64,000 bases of DNA from Myotis daubentonii (Eukaryota; Chordata; Mammalia; Chiroptera; Vespertilionidae): positions 3,233,019-3,297,018 of the forward strand of contig NC_081853.1 of NCBI RefSeq assembly GCF_963259705.1, read 5' to 3'. The notes beneath the pieces were generated by a model. That model saw nothing but the letters and a program-made list of their open reading frames with translations, did no database searches and had not been told where the DNA came from. Positions 45,976 to 59,308 of this stretch are shown one piece after another. Both the position numbers and the translations under genes were made by a program. The number at the start of each line of letters is the position of its first letter. Position 1 is the stretch's first letter.

Positions 45976-46192
45976 TTAAAATATATATTTTATTGATTTT
46001 TTACAGAGAGGAAGGGAGAGGGATAGAGAGCTAGAAACATCGATGAGAGAGAAACATCGATCAGCTGCCTCCTGCACACTCCCTACTGGGGATGTGCCCG
46101 CAACCAAGGTACATGCCCTTGACAGGAATCGAACCTGGGACCCTTGAGTACGCAGGCAGATACTCTATCCACTGAACCAAACCACTCAGGGC
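45976..46192 (-). mobile_element. Ves SINE
   Basis: Reverse-complement SINE with tail-side aaaatatatattttattg, gagaggaagggagagggata body and a tRNA-like head end (atccactgaaccaaaccact). The box-B-like gaatcgaacctgg is well kept. Confidence 0.92.
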
Positions 46193-46194
46193 AG

Positions 46195-46340
46195 GAGTTA
46201 CATTTTAATTCACAGAAAATATTTTAATCTCCATTATGTAGATGAGAAAACTGAGGCCCATCTGTCCACAATCACCCAGCTGTTGAGTGGCAGAGCCACC
46301 ATTGACCCCAGCGTTTGATGACAATGGATGTGTTTTCATT
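46195..46340 (-). repeat. MIR
   Basis: The core tgtagatgagaaaactgagg followed by tcacccagctgttgagtggc and cagagccaccattgacccca is a MIR in reverse orientation. Confidence 0.75.
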
Positions 46341-48590
46341 ACTTCATAAGCCCAAAAAAGCATCATGAATAAATAAGTACATTTTTATTTCCAGGGCGCC
46401 TGTCTTCTTAGAATGAGTATTTTGGGGCGTCATATTATCTGAATGCCTTCTATTTTCAAAAAAACATACTTTTAAGGCACTTTGGGTATTATTTCACTTT
46501 TCTTCATTCCTAAGATAGTTCTCTTATATGGAGAGCTTCTCTTATTAAGCAAGTAGAGTAGCTTTTGTATTGTTATTACATCTTTGTTATTACAATTTCC
46601 ATTCAAACAATGAACAGTTCTCTAATTCCATGGGCTAGAACTCTCAAACTATAAATTTAAAATAACAAGAAAGAAATAAAGAGGAAAAGAAAATAAATGA
46701 AAACTCCCGATGAGGTTTTTTTCACTTGTTCTTTGGCCTGCCAACAATTTTAGCTAATCACATGCTTTTAAGCAAAATGGCTTTTACAGGGTCATTCCCC
46801 AAATCTATAACTAGTTACTGAATTTCAAACCGTGTAGGGGAGGGGACAAAGTTGAGCATAGAAGACAAACAGAAGCAACCATACATAAAGAGCACGCAGA
46901 TTCTGACAGCTTATCTGGGACCACACCCATTTTGTCAGTTAGCTATTCTACAAAAGAGCTCAACTCATGTTCGCAGAGTTAGCTTGAAAAAAAAATCCAT
47001 CAACAATCATATTTCTTTACTGTTAATCACTTGAAAAGTCCCATTGACATTATATGGTTATTTTGTTAGAGGAATTCTCCTCCTCTCCAAGATTAATTTT
47101 CATTTTCCTCAGATGTCTTTTCTGCATAAACTCAAGCAAAACAACATTCTAGATGCTCATAGAAAATTCCCTTTTTCTCTCTGCAAATATTATGCTGAAA
47201 TCTGTCATTTACTCTATGTCCCAAATCAACAAATGGTAAATATTTCAATATAGTTGTCTGGTATATTTGGTATCTTCCTCGCTAAATTCCTCTTAAAGGA
47301 AATGTATGCCTGTCACTTAACAAAAGATATCTGCAAACAAATTAAAAACAATCTGGGGAAAAAAGTGTCTTTTTCTCCTTTGTTGTCTCACACAAGGACC
47401 TTTGTACTTAAAATAATACTGTGGGAAATGTCTTCATATTCCATCAATAATACATTGAGGTTCAGTTTACTTCATTTTATGTTGTTTTTACTGTGCTTGG
47501 CAAATAATACTCTCTCAACTTTCTTATTCTAATCAAACTGTAGAATGCTAATAAGGCAAATCCAAACTAATAAAGTGCATTTCCTCTATATTAATCCTCT
47601 TAAAGTTATCAGGGATTCACATCCCCAGGTATAAATAGTACAGTCAGAAGTAGAATAGAAAGATAAAATATGGATAAAGAGACTATTAACATACAAGAGT
47701 ATTAAGACAAAAACGTAATAACCAAAGCTGCACTGAACCTTATTATTTCAGATGTGTTGGGTGAGACACACACCCATAGGAGCATCTAATATTGTTGAAA
47801 CCTCATGACCTCTGTATGAGCATTATTATCCCAGCATACAGAAAAAGGATTTTTAAAGTTTTATTTGTACATCGATTGATCTGTTTTGCAAAATATTTCA
47901 CCCTGCAAACCACAGATTTGATCATTGTTTCTTAAGTGTTTTCCTGAACTGCTCTAGATTTTTTGCTTTTCACGAAGAAGAACTTCCTCTGAAATCTAGT
48001 TTAGTTTAATTATAGCCTCTGGGTGTGATTTCTGTTTATATCCCTCTGGTTGAATCTGCTCTGGCTGGGTTTGGGTCAGAGCTATTTCTAGGAAATGTCT
48101 GCTACTTTTTCTCAAACTCAAACTTCTTTGTGGTTTTCTTTTCCCAGCTCAATCTTTGTTACTTTAATATGAGAAGAGGTGATCCACGTGCATGTCTAGA
48201 AGTGGGCACATGGGCGTGATGCCTAAGCAGCTAATTCTAAAGGAGGCTGGTGAGTGTGTGAGCATGGTACACACTCTGTTTGAACTATTAAAGCCTCTAT
48301 ATTAAAGACTCTTCAGCTCCAGGTAATAGCAATGAAACGTGGTTTAGGCAAAACCAACCAAACCACCTAGTGAGAAGGAGAGAAAGAACATGCATGAACA
48401 TGATGCAGAGATATCCCATGGATTCTGGGCAAAAAATCTGTTGGCTTCAGGAGGCACTAGAGCCCCAGGATCCCCAGGCAGCCTAGAGCCTGGCCCCTCC
48501 CTCCCAGCTCCTGGCAGAACAGCTGGCTGTGCCCTGTGATCACAGCTCCCAAGGTCACAGGCGGCTCTCACTTTCCCACGGAGAAATGAA
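46341..48590. other. Unassigned AT-rich DNA
   Basis: No gene or clear transposon. Open frames at 46852-47532 (plus) are short and carry no domain. Confidence 0.5.
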
Positions 48591-48599
48591 CTTGCTCTG

Positions 48600-48960
48600 C
48601 CCATTCCACATTCCCGGGAGGCGATGGATGGGAGCACATTTGGTGGACATGCCCTTCTCCCTACGGATCTTGGGCCTCCCTGTAATTGACCCACAGGGTA
48701 AAGCTTCTCTGCCACCGTGATGAGGAGAGAGCACACGGTACATGTGACTGAGGAGCAAAGCGGAGAGCCGCGCCGCGGCCCCTGGCACACAAGCACCGGC
48801 CGTGAGCTTCCGCAGCACCGGCCGCCCTGCTGCGGTTCACCAAGTGGGCGCACGGAGCCAGCTCACAGCGCCTCACAGGCTCTGCCTTGGGACTGAGCTC
48901 TGCCCGACCTGAGGTGGCAACGCCTCCACCTGCGAAGACAACGTCCTCTAGCACGTGATC
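48600..48960. promoter_or_regulatory. CpG-rich segment
   Basis: Several CpG clusters (gagccgcgccgcggcccc, gcaccggccgtgagcttccg, gcaccggccgccctgctgcg) stand out from AT-rich flanks. Open frames on the minus strand up to 169 residues (48344-48853) are explained by GC content and show no family signature. It could be a small CpG island. Confidence 0.35.
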
Positions 48961-49904
48961 TCTCTAAGCCTGTGAACGTTAGTGCAGAGACTGAAGCAGA
49001 ATCTGATGCTCAACGGGGAATCCGGAATGACCAGACACTGACATGCAAATGCGAATACAAATTAGAAAGAAAGGCTTGGATCGCACATTCCCATTGTCCC
49101 ACCCAGTCGAGGTCTGGCTTCCAAGTAAAGACATCTTTCCTTTCTTTGCTAAAAGGTAACAAAATTAAAAAAAAAAAAAATCCCTCTGGACTATCCCATC
49201 AACATTTCTAAGCCTATACTAATGAAAGCTGATAAAAATTCAAACTACAGTTATGCCCTGTGCTGTGATTAATCTCCCCTCACCCAGAGCAGGCAGCAGG
49301 CACTCAGGAGGGAATGTGCTGGTGGTGGCTGCCAACAGCGACACACCTCAGCTCAACTAAACGCGTCTTCTGGACTCGTTGAAGGGCGAAGCTAGTGCCT
49401 GTCTGTGCCTGTGCCTGGCCGACCCACCTTGCCCCCACCCCCACCCCGGGAGCAGGGGCCATACCATTGGCCTGGATCTGTGATCAGCATTGAGGGGGTG
49501 AGATTTCCTTTGGCCTTTGTCTTGCAGAGGAAGCAGTGAGCTGTACCGCGATTCCATGTGATGGGCGCGATGAGGAAGACAGCGGAGCCTGGAGAGGCAG
49601 CCTGTAATTTACCAAGATGGTGCGGCCTCTTTCTGTACGCGCACATGTGCACCTTCTGCATTCCTCTTCACAGGTTTATGAGATTTTTACATTATGCATT
49701 TGTGTTTGTGTAGTTATTGGATTGACATCTGTCTTCCCACAAGGCTGTATGTTCCCTGAAACAGGGACTTAATATATTTTACTGTTGAAAAGCAAGTGCC
49801 ACCGAGAGCTCGGTACAGCGCCTCGCAGCTTACTGTCGGCAGGAACAGGGACTCTAGAGGCCAGCTGTGGGGTGTGAGTCCCAGCCTTCCACTCGCTGGG
49901 TGGG
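48961..49904. other. Unassigned DNA
   Basis: No gene or clear repeat, apart from an (A)n run at 49167-49180. Confidence 0.4.
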
Positions 49905-50070
49905 ACCCCAGGCCAGCTACACACGCACTCTCCCTGCGTGGCAGTGTCTCTATACAGCAGAGATGCTGGTATGTCCTAAAGCTGCTGTGAGGATTGAGAC
50001 GAATTACATAGAAAGCACTTAGAAACAGGGTGGGCACATGGGAGGTGTGAGATAAGTGTTTTCTAAATAA
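49905..50070 (+). repeat. MIR
   Basis: The text gctgtgaggattgagacgaa, then gaaagcacttagaaacaggg and gtgtgagataagtgttttct follows the 3' half of the MIR consensus. Confidence 0.65.
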
Positions 50071-50619
50071 ATAGCAGACCATCAAATATTTGTTAAATGA
50101 TTGTTTAACAAATTACATTGAGAAAGGAGTGAGAGGCCTTTATAAGATCTGGGGCCCGGCATACAGTCTTGTGTTTGCCCCCAAGCCCCAATGCATTCTT
50201 CTTGTACATTATTTTTATGTACACTTTCATCCAGGGCATTAGTTTTTACCCCCAAAGGGCCTCCAGGAGCTTTGTGCTGTAACATGGGCCACCTAGGTGT
50301 GTCTGGTCCATGCCACCTGCGGGTTGGGTATAGGGGCACCTCTATTAGGAGAGAAAAATGATGGTATCTCTTTTCAATTACCAACTCTCTCTAGACACAA
50401 AAACATTATTGTGTCTTAGTACATTTACTTTTAGTTTAATCATAAAAAATACATGTTCATTATAGAAAAAGTGTTCAAGAGAAATAAGCAAAATACCCTT
50501 AATGACACTACATTGAGAGATGAACAGTATTGTAAAAATGCTAGGATATATTATATACTAGGTTAAAAAAATAAAAACACATTCACTTAAAAATTGAAGC
50601 CATACTAAACATTTTAGTA
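50071..50619. other. Unassigned DNA
   Basis: Nothing recognised; AT-rich towards the Helitron border. Confidence 0.4.
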
Positions 50620-51510
50620 CTAGGGGCCCAGTGCACGAAGTCATGCACTTGAAAGGAACTGTGGGCTGCAAGGCTGCCGTGGGCACAACGGTGGGTCTCA
50701 GCTCATTCTCCACACCCCCGCCTGGCCCCTCCTGCCACGGCCCCTGGTCCCCTGTCTGCAGGCATCCCTGCTCCCACCGCCACCACTCCCACAGGCTGAT
50801 TGCGTGGAGTGATTGGAGCCGGCGCCAGCAGCGGGCACGAGTGGGGCCGCCTCCATCAGCAGGTGCGAGTGGTGGCTGCTGCCCTGATCACTCCTCAGGA
50901 GCAGGGGGAGGTGGAGAAGCCCTCCAGAGCAATTGGGCCAGCACCGCTCGCACCGCTGCCGGCACCGAGCAATCGGGACCAGTGCTGGGTGCCAGCAGAG
51001 GGTGTGACTGGAGGTTCAGGTGCTGGCTGCAGGTGCGAGCGGGGCTGTCGCTGGCAGCGGGTGCAAGAGGTGGCTACTGGCCCCGATCGCCCTCAGGAGC
51101 AGGGGAGGTGGAGAAGCCCTGAGTGGCGATCAGGGCCAGTAGCCACTGCTTGCACCCGCTGATGGCGCCAAGTGATTGGGGCTGGTGCTGAGCTCCCGCA
51201 GCGCCTGTGAATAGTGGCTCTGGGGCTGGTAGCAGGTGTGAGTGGGGCCGGCACCGGCAGCAGGTGCGAGCACCTGTCGGGACTGCAGCAGGTGGGAGCA
51301 AAGAATTTTCAGTAACCACCAGAGGCTTGCCCTGATGACAGCAACAGGCGCCCCGCCTTGGTCTGGCATCCCCGCTCACCTGCTCCACCACCCCACCACA
51401 GCCAATGCCCACCATGTTCCATGCGCACCCCCTGGTGGTCAGTGCACATCACAGTTACTGGTTGTTCTGCTGCTCGGTCTATTTGCATAATAGCCTTTTA
51501 TTATATAGGA
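50620..51510 (-). mobile_element. Long non-autonomous HeliBat-type Helitron
   Basis: On the minus strand it starts TCCTATATAATAAAAGGC at 51510 and ends gtgcactgggcccctag at 50620. Flanks are A (50619) and T (51511). The 891-bp body is GC-rich and made of repeated agcaggtgcgagtggggccg and gaggtggagaagccct variants. The same subfamily as the copy at 195-738. A CTCF-like core (minus strand) is at 51425-51438. Open frames up to 163 residues follow GC bias and are not convincing. Confidence 0.9.
51425..51438 (-). promoter_or_regulatory. CTCF-like core motif inside a Helitron
   Basis: The minus strand reads CCACCAGGGGGTGC. This matches the CTCF core apart from T where C is preferred. It lies at the equivalent place near the 5' end of the Helitron as in the copy at 275. 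Confidence 0.35.
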
Positions 51511-52540
51511 TTATATAGGATAGTCTTCATTTATACCATGTGCATCTCTCCTATTATTAGTTTTAAAAATGAGAATTTTTAAGTGGTTGTATATTTTCCC
51601 TCACGTGGATAATCTATTTTATGATTCAAAGATTTTTGGATATATAGTATGCTTCTGATTTTTCTATTATAAATAATGCTGTGGTCAGCATCCTCACAGG
51701 AGATACAGGGGCTTTACCTGAAAATATAAGGAACAGGAGGAAAAATGCCTGCAGAAGAGAAATCCCTACCTTGATATCAATCTAGAAACCCAAGGAATAT
51801 TTATTTTTGGTTTCCGACTTCCCTATCAAATTTTAGTAAGTTCACATTTAATATTTTAACCTTCACATTCATGCCAAGTATTAAAAATGCTGCAAATAAG
51901 TTCACGCTAAGATCACTCTCTCTACTCAAGAATTGTATGATGAATTATTGACTTCTATTTGCTTTCTCCATGAAAAGTTTTAGAGTTGAAGGCGCAAAAC
52001 AAAGCTGAAAGGTATTCAAAGAATAAAAAGGGAAAGTGTATGGATGAGAAATTTTGCTTTTCAATAAACACTTAATAATCAGGAGATTTAGCTGTTAGTT
52101 TAATGAACACAAGAGTGAATTCCCACTTTCACATGGTCAAGCACTTTGAAGGTAAAAGCTTATGTATTTTCACCTTATTTTTCAGAAGTGGAATACAGAA
52201 GGGCAGTGTTTAAATCATTTTCATAGAGTTTATCTGAAATGAAATCAACCCATTACCCAGGTTTGCCAAATGCTGCCTGACCTAAAGCCTGCTATTCCAG
52301 GATGCTCTTCTGATTGAGGGCTGTGTTGCAGGCACACTGTCCTCTAGGCAACCAGGCTCAGGTGGCCCTTCCTGCTGGATGGTAATCCTGGGGCGCCTCA
52401 CTGTCCACACACCCTGCCACTGTCACATCTTCTAAACCCACTCACTCCTCTGAACCCCAACACTCCTCCCCTTTCTCAGCTTGCTTTCTTCCTGCTAAGA
52501 AGCAACAAGAAGAGAAATTAACAGACCCCTGTTAACCCAT
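51511..52540. other. Unassigned DNA
   Basis: A copy of ttatatagga follows the Helitron directly. The remainder shows no gene and no clear transposon. Confidence 0.4.
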
Positions 52541-54085
52541 ACACTCACCTACTAGTGTCTGCACCCACATATGTTGCTTGCCTGCTTGCCTGCTATCAAT
52601 GGTCCCATCAAAAGCTGCCCCTCTACCACTACACTAGCTCCAACCCCTGGTGCCTACTCACGGACATGACTCCACAACTCCCTCTCCCTTCCACAGCATC
52701 ACTTTTCCCTCCCTCCTGGGTCAGCTCATCCACATGCAAACATATGCTGTTATTTTCCCATGTCAAACCAAACAAAACACCCGTCTCTTGACCACACTTG
52801 CCCTGCCTACTACTATGCACCCCCTTCTGTCAAAACTCCTTGAAGACTTGTGTGCATTTGCTCTCTCTGGGGCTCTTACCATTCTTTTTAAACTACCATC
52901 AACACAGTTCCCACCTCACCACAATTGTTCAATACGCCCTTCAAACTAGAGTCCTCCTCCTTATCCTATCGGCAGCCTTGGATACAGTTGGCCACTGCCT
53001 TCCTGCTACCCTTATCCATTTGGCCTCTGGGACACCCACTTGCTTCATTTTCCTTTTACTCTACTCACTGCTCTTTCTAGACTCCTTTGTGGTTTCTCTC
53101 CTTCTGCCCAACCTCTTCACCCTGGGGTGACCTGTAATTTAACCCTTGTCCTGATGAAACTCCCCTATTGCTCACTCCCAAGGTCTGAAATGCCAGCCTC
53201 CTCTCCTGACTGACATCCCCAACAAGAAAGCTGTTCTACCCTCAACCTTCTTAAGTCAATAGCAACTCCACTCATCCACTCAGTCAGGGAGCGATCCCTG
53301 ATCAGTCTTTCTTGTGCATCTCATAGTCAACCCCCAAAGGAAGTCCTGCTGGCTCTACCTGCGAAATGTATCCAGAATCAAACCATGTCCCAGCACCCCT
53401 GAAATTCTGGTCCAGGCCACCATTCCCTCCTGCTCAGGTTGATGAAGCAGACTCGTAACTCTTGCCCCTTCATGTCTCTTCTTCATTCAGAGGCCAGAGA
53501 GGTGCTCTGAAATAGGTCAACCCTGTGGTCAAAATTTGCAGTGGTTCCACATTTCACTCCAAGTAACATTAAAATTCTCGCTTGGGCTACAAGGCCCTAC
53601 ATAAGCTGATTCCCCATTGCCTTTCTGGCCTTTTCCTGTTCACCCTGTTCCAGCCACCCTGGCCTTCCGAATCGCTAGGTCGGCCCCTGACAGAGAGCTG
53701 TTGCAAGGGCTGTTCTTTTCCTGCTTCTCGGTCCCCTACAGAACTCGTTGGCTCATCATTTATTCAAAACTTCTTCTCAGTGAGGCCTACCTTCACTACC
53801 CTACTTAATATTGTGACCTGCACCAGCCCCCTCACCACTCTCTGCCGTTCGCTCTCTCAGTCTTCCCACCAGGTGCTATTTTTTATAACAGTTACCAGTC
53901 TCTAACAGGAAATATAACTTACTTATAATTCTCCTTGTTTAGTGTCCAACTCCACCTCTACAATGCAGTGCTGTGAAGTTGAGATCTTGGTTCACTGTTG
54001 AATTCTGATGCCGGAGACAGGGCCTGCCACACCGCAAGACTCCATAAGTATTTCTGGAATGGACATGAATGAATGAATGCTCACT
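52541..54085 (+). repeat. L2 LINE, decayed, including reverse-transcriptase text
   Basis: The part at 52960-53010 (atcggcagccttggatacag, gttggccactgccttcctgc) corresponds to the L2/CR1 reverse-transcriptase motif usually read as SAAFDTVDH. The 3' part at 53530-54080 (gggctacaaggccctacata, ccaccctggccttccgaatc, tggaatggacatgaatgaatg) is the typical L2 end. Frames are broken throughout. Confidence 0.7.
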
Positions 54086-54674
54086 CCTCTTTAACTGTTC
54101 CCTTTGCCTGAAGTATTCTGTGTTCATTGTCACACGGTGGTGGCTCATTTGAATATTAAATAACTCAAAGAGATCTTTCCTAACACCACTGAGAGAGCCA
54201 CCAGGTACTTGCCTTCACTCACCCTATTTTCAAAGTTTTTAATCACTTATCTAATATTTTACTTGTCTCTTTGTATACTTTCTCTCCCCACCCCCACTCA
54301 TTCTTATTCACCTCTGAATCCCTAGGACCTAGAACATCCCCTGGAATCCATCAGGCACACGTTTGTTATGTAAAGAAATATCACACAAGGTACCATCTGG
54401 AAGGCATTACACAGTTATATGTTAATGGAAGAATCCAATGCAGAACTCTTTCCTACTCCGGGTCAAACCCTCCCCCCCATAGGTGTGCTGCCAGTTTAGC
54501 AGAAGAATGCTAAATGAGAGGATAAAATATGAAATTATTTCTTTTAATAGAGTGTAGCCATCCTTATTTTTCTAACTTAGTCTCAACCTAACTTTCAGAT
54601 ACGTGGCCCAAACCCATGGAGTGTTGCAAATCTCCAGCTAAGTTACTCTCCCATTTCAAAGGGTTTCTTTTTTC
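54086..54674. other. Unassigned DNA
   Basis: Nothing recognised with confidence; some L2-like text may continue to about 54260. Confidence 0.35.
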
Positions 54675-55735
54675 CCTTTCTATTGAACTTACTGGGGTGA
54701 CGCTGGTTAAAATTATACAGGTTTCAGGTGCACAATTCTACAGCACATCATCTGTACAGCATATTGTGTGTTCACCGCCCCCAGTCAAGTCTCCTTTTAT
54801 ACCCTCTTCCACTTCCCCCAACCCCTACAATCACTGCATTGTTGTCAGTGTTCATGAGTTTTTTTATCTTTTCTTTTCTTTTTTTGCTCTATCCCTCCAT
54901 CTCCTATCCAGCCTGCTGTCAGCCTACTCTCTATCTCTGAGTCTGACTATTTTGTTTGCTAGTTCATTTTGTTCAGTAGATTCCAATCTGAGTGAAATCA
55001 TATGGTGCTTGTCTTTCATGCTGTCCCAAAGGGGAAGATTTTCTTCTGTTTTTTTTAGAGCTGAGTAGTTCTCCATGGTGTAAACGTACCACAGCTTTTC
55101 ATCCACTCATCCACTGATGGCCACCTGGGCTGTTTCCAGATCTTAGCTATTGTAAATAATGCTGCAATGAACATAGGGGTAAGTATATTTTTTTGACTTA
55201 GTATTTCAGGTTTCTTCATATAAATTCCTAGAAGTAGAATTGCTGGGTCATAAGGCAGTATCACTTTTAATTTTTTGAGGTAACTCCATACTACTTTCCA
55301 CAGTGGCTGCACCAGTCTGCCTTCCCACTACAGTTCCTCTTCTCCCCATCCTCGCCAACACTTGTTGTTTGTTGATTTATTGATGATAGCCATTCCTACA
55401 GGTGTGAGGTGCTATCCATTGTGTTTTTTTTTTTTTTTGCATCTCTCTGATGATTAGTGATAGTGAGCATCTTTTCATATGTCTATTGACCATGTGTATG
55501 TCCTCTTTGGAGAAATGTCTATTTGGGTCCTTTGCCCATTTTTAAATTGAATTGTTTGTTTTTTGGTGTTGGGTTTTGTAAGTTCTTTATAAGTTTTGGA
55601 TATTAATCCCTTATCAGATACTAGTATATCAGTGAGTATGTTCTCCCATTCAGTGGGTTGTCTTTTTATTATATTCATAGGGTTTCTATTACACTGGCAG
55701 GTGAATCTTTTATTTGATTGACGTTTCCCTTACTG
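54675..55735 (-). mobile_element. L1 3' part (ORF2 C-terminus and 3' UTR)
   Basis: The reverse-orientation L1 tail runs from 3' UTR text (ttaaaattatacaggtttca at 54708) to ORF2 C-terminal coding text at 55678. It is 5'-truncated near 55735, the usual fate of L1 copies. Confidence 0.85.
54924..55678 (-). pseudogene. L1 ORF2 C-terminal fragment
   Basis: Recognisable ORF2 pieces in protein order are: [20 protein letters not shown] (55475-55678); then, near 55055-55312, [20 protein letters not shown] and PDEILLGIY-like text followed by KIWKQPRWPSVDEWM; then MDEKLWYVYTMENYSALKKT (54924-55106). The frame moves between pieces. It lacks endonuclease and reverse transcriptase. Confidence 0.85.
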
Positions 55736-57123
55736 TTTATAAATGTTCTTGCCTTTGCTTATTTTATCTGAACAAACATCTAGAGGACTCACCCCATTGC
55801 CATTTAATGCCTGCTTTAATGTTAATGATCTTAGGGGGGCGGTGCCCATTTCTCTATGCAGCGTGAAAGTGGTGATGAATGATGGCGACAGCACTCTGCG
55901 CTTGTCCACCCTTCCTGCAGTTGCATCATGGGCCACATGTTCACAGAGGAGCTCTGTGTGCCACATAATGAACACAGGAAGCTTGATGGTATCAATACAT
56001 GTTCAGAGATTGTGAACTCAGAGAAAAGGGCTCAGACTAACTGACGGATATTGTAAGCAGGGCATACTTTCAACTTGATGAGTCTGCATCCTGATGTTAT
56101 AGGTGTGGATTTCTCCAGTTCCTGAGCTCGCCCTCTGAGTAGTAGTTCAAAGTTCCAAGCACCCCGGACCACTGAAAAAGTGGGTGTCTGTCATGGTTGT
56201 TTGGAGGACTTGGAAAAGCCCAGGGCCTTTTGTTGAATCACCCAGGGCAGCATGCAGGCTGAGGCCTCCAGTAGATTAGCTGAGAGGGCTGCTGGAGGTG
56301 CTCACCGGGTGGTCCCCAATGGCTCAGCTTACACAGACCCTCAGGCATGCTCCCCCTGCTGTTCTACTTCCTCTTCCTGAAGTTGTCCCAGCTTCGGCAC
56401 TCTCCTCTCTGATACTCTGTGCCTGCCTTCCAAGGCCATGTTCTCATCACTTCTCTGCCTCCCCTTAACCTATGTGATCCTCCTCTAAGAGCTAGGATTC
56501 TAACAAGCAACACAGTGCACATTTGGATAAAATTGGAGGCCTTCCCCTGGGGCAGTTGTCTTTGCTGAAATTACATGTGTTAAATCTCTTACCTGAAGCC
56601 ACAGGGCAGCGGCTGTAGCAATGCCTCTAAGCAGGCGGAGAAGGGTAACAATGAGGGTCCTCACCAGCGGTAGAGGCTGAGGACAGCTAGGAGCGGGGAG
56701 GGTCCCAGAGGAAGCGGGGGAGGGAAGAGGTGGCTCTAGCCCTAAAGCAGCCGCCACCACTGGCCAGTGCATTGACGTGTAGGCTAAACTGTTTCAAGAG
56801 AATAGAAAGGGGGGGGGGTCTCAGCCCAAGAGCTTTTGCCTCCTTGTGTGTGTGGGTGACAGTGACACACGTCACAGGTGGGTTTGAGCTCCATACCCTC
56901 AGTGACGACTCCAGTGATGGTCCTGTGACTCAAGCACCCCCAGCGAAGCCCATCCTGGGAGCCCGGTTGGGATGATGGGAAAGGAGAATCTGTCTTCCAT
57001 TGGAGTTAGCGCTGGGAGCCTGTGATCCCTGGGGGAGTGGGGTGCACAGGAGACAGCTTGCCTGAGGACAAAGTCAACAAAGAGAAAGGCACAGGAGAGA
57101 GAGGTGGGAGAGGGAGGGGAACA
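55736..57123. other. Unassigned DNA
   Basis: No gene recognised. One donor-like cttacctg at 56588-56595 (CAG|GTAAG on the minus strand) follows a GC-rich open stretch at 56595-56772, but no second splice site or protein family supports an exon. Confidence 0.4.

Positions 57124-57184
<61 letters not shown>
57124..57184. repeat. (CA)n(GA)n compound microsatellite
   Basis: About 16 ca repeats pass directly into about 14 ga repeats. Confidence 0.95.
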
Positions 57185-57191
<7 letters not shown>

Positions 57192-59112
57192 ACCTGAAGA
57201 AGTGATGCGCAACTTGCAGCCAGAAGAGTCTGACAGATAATAAGTATGAACTAACACACACTGCTCCCCATGGACCAGTCACTCTAAACCTTTACATACC
57301 AAGTCCCGGAATCTTCTAGAACCCTGTGAGGTGGATGCTATTCCATCCCCGTTTGGAATGGAAAAAGCAGCCTGGCCCCAGAGCTGGCGCCTAGACCACC
57401 GCGTCCCCGGGAGTAACAGCCCGGGTCAATGTGAAGGAGAACCCCCTGGTCCGGGGCCTTGTCTGGCCCGGCCTCCCCGGGCTGGACACTGGGGTGGCAC
57501 TTTGACTCCAATAGTCTCACTCCCTACAGTGAGAGCGGCGTTTCAGACGGCCGTGTCCAGCACCCACTCAACGGTCAAGCTGGACACGCACCCGAGTGGA
57601 AGGCGGGGCCCTTTAAAACAGGTCTGCGTTGGCCTCAGGCAGAGACTCCCGATGCAGCTCAGGAGCCCGGTGAACGTGTGCACGTGGCCCCGTGCAGCCT
57701 CGCTGAGGGACAGCTGCAGGAGGACCTGCCCACGGGACAGCGCGACACACCACAGTCCACTGCAAACCTCTCCATAGTTCCCTCTCGCGCTCTCTCACAT
57801 TGGCTCGGGCTGCCGCCTAACCCAGAAAGGAATTCAACTTCTGAGCTGGCTCCTGGGGTCCTCCAGGCCCCAGCCCGCCCTCTGCGTGCCTGGCAGCTCT
57901 CCCCTCCCCTCCCCGGGCTCCCTCCGGCCTTGTCTTTCCTGACCTTCCTCCCCAGCCCCACCTTCCTCCCACTGTCCGTTCTGATCCGATAGGCAAGTCA
58001 GGCTTTGCCCAATTAGTCCACTTTAAGTAGCTTACCCTGTACTTTATTAAAAGCAAAATCCACATCGGGTTGACAAGATTAGAGGAAAATATAAAAATAA
58101 ATTAATGTATTACATTAATTAAGTGAAAAGCTGAGCTAATGCCAGGAAATGATGGGCTTCACAGGAACGGCGAAGCCCTTAGTTCCACAAACGATGCTTT
58201 AAAATCCTCAACACGCCCTACCCAGGCCCACATGAGACATCCTGCACCGGCTGGAAGGCACAGAGATGTCAACTGGGGGGTTTGAACAAAGTGAATACAA
58301 GTTCGTTCTGCTGTTGCTGTACAGAACAATTCTTTTGATTGCAGCACCATTCCACGGCCTGGAATGGTGTTAATGTTAAATAATACCAGCTCACCTGGTC
58401 TGAGGATCCCTGAGAATTTTGGAAACATTCACACAAGTGCTCCAGCGGCGAATAGAACCAGAGGGTCACTGCTCAGTGCAAACTTCATTGAGCACCTCTT
58501 GGGGGCGCGGTTATACGTGGAGTGATGGGCAGACCAAAAGGTGTGCAAACTAGAAAACATAAGCGAGGCCACCAGGATTAGAATCCGGCACAAAATGCCA
58601 CATGCTGGGACCTCCCACCCTGTCACCAATGTTTTTAAGCTTAGTTCCTGAGGCGTTCACGTTTCTTCATTCAGTCTAACAACAGAGGGACTCGGAGTGG
58701 GGTTTTAATGGGTGTGGAAGAAGCTGGGGGAAATAAGGTACAAAATGGACAATAGGAAATAGCGGGCGCTTTATTCTTCAGCTGTGTCTGGGCTTCCGGA
58801 CCCGCGTTCCCTTTAGGCACCCAAGTGCATTGTCTCGCTCGCATTGACAGGGTCGGGATGGGCAGGAGCTGAGAAACGGAGCTGAAGGTGTCAAATGATG
58901 GGGTAGCGAGGTCTTCCCGGCTGCACCTTCCTCTTCCACAGCAAACCTTTGCCCCCGCTTTCCCCTCCCCACCCCCCGCCCCACCCCCCGGGGCAAAGGG
59001 GCACTTGAGGTGCAGCTGCAGGCTCCCTGGGTGCCCGCAAGGCCAGGCCTGGGCCCCAGCCTCCTCCGGACAGCCTCGCTGCACGCAGGGCCCGGGGCTG
59101 GGCGGGGAGTGG

Positions 59113-59308
59113 GTTCGTGTGTGCATGTGTGTGTGTTTATGCATGTCTATGTATGTGTGTGGTGTGTGTATGTGTGGACACGTATGTATGCATGTATGTA
59201 GCTCGTGCACATACATATATGTTCATGTGTGTGGCGTGTGTTGTGCACGTGTGTATGTGTGCATGTGTGTGGCATGTGCATGCGTGTATGCGTGTGTGTG
59301 AGAGAAGC
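59113..59308. repeat. TG-rich imperfect repeat
   Basis: Irregular tgtgtg, tatgtatg and catgtg units alternate purine and pyrimidine over about 195 bp. Frames of Cys/Val or His/Thr runs are by-products. Confidence 0.88.

Noticed and set aside
48344..48853. 169-residue minus-strand frame as a possible exon
   Set aside because: No protein family, no convincing splice sites, and several competing frames in the same CpG-rich block.
56588..56772. Minus-strand CAG|GTAAG after an open GC-rich stretch as a possible exon end
   Set aside because: One donor-like site is expected by chance in this length. No acceptor, partner exon or protein similarity was found.
58495..58510. CCTCTTGGGGGCGCGG as another CTCF-like site
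   Set aside because: The important A of the core is T, so it fits poorly, and it is a single unlinked match outside any Helitron.
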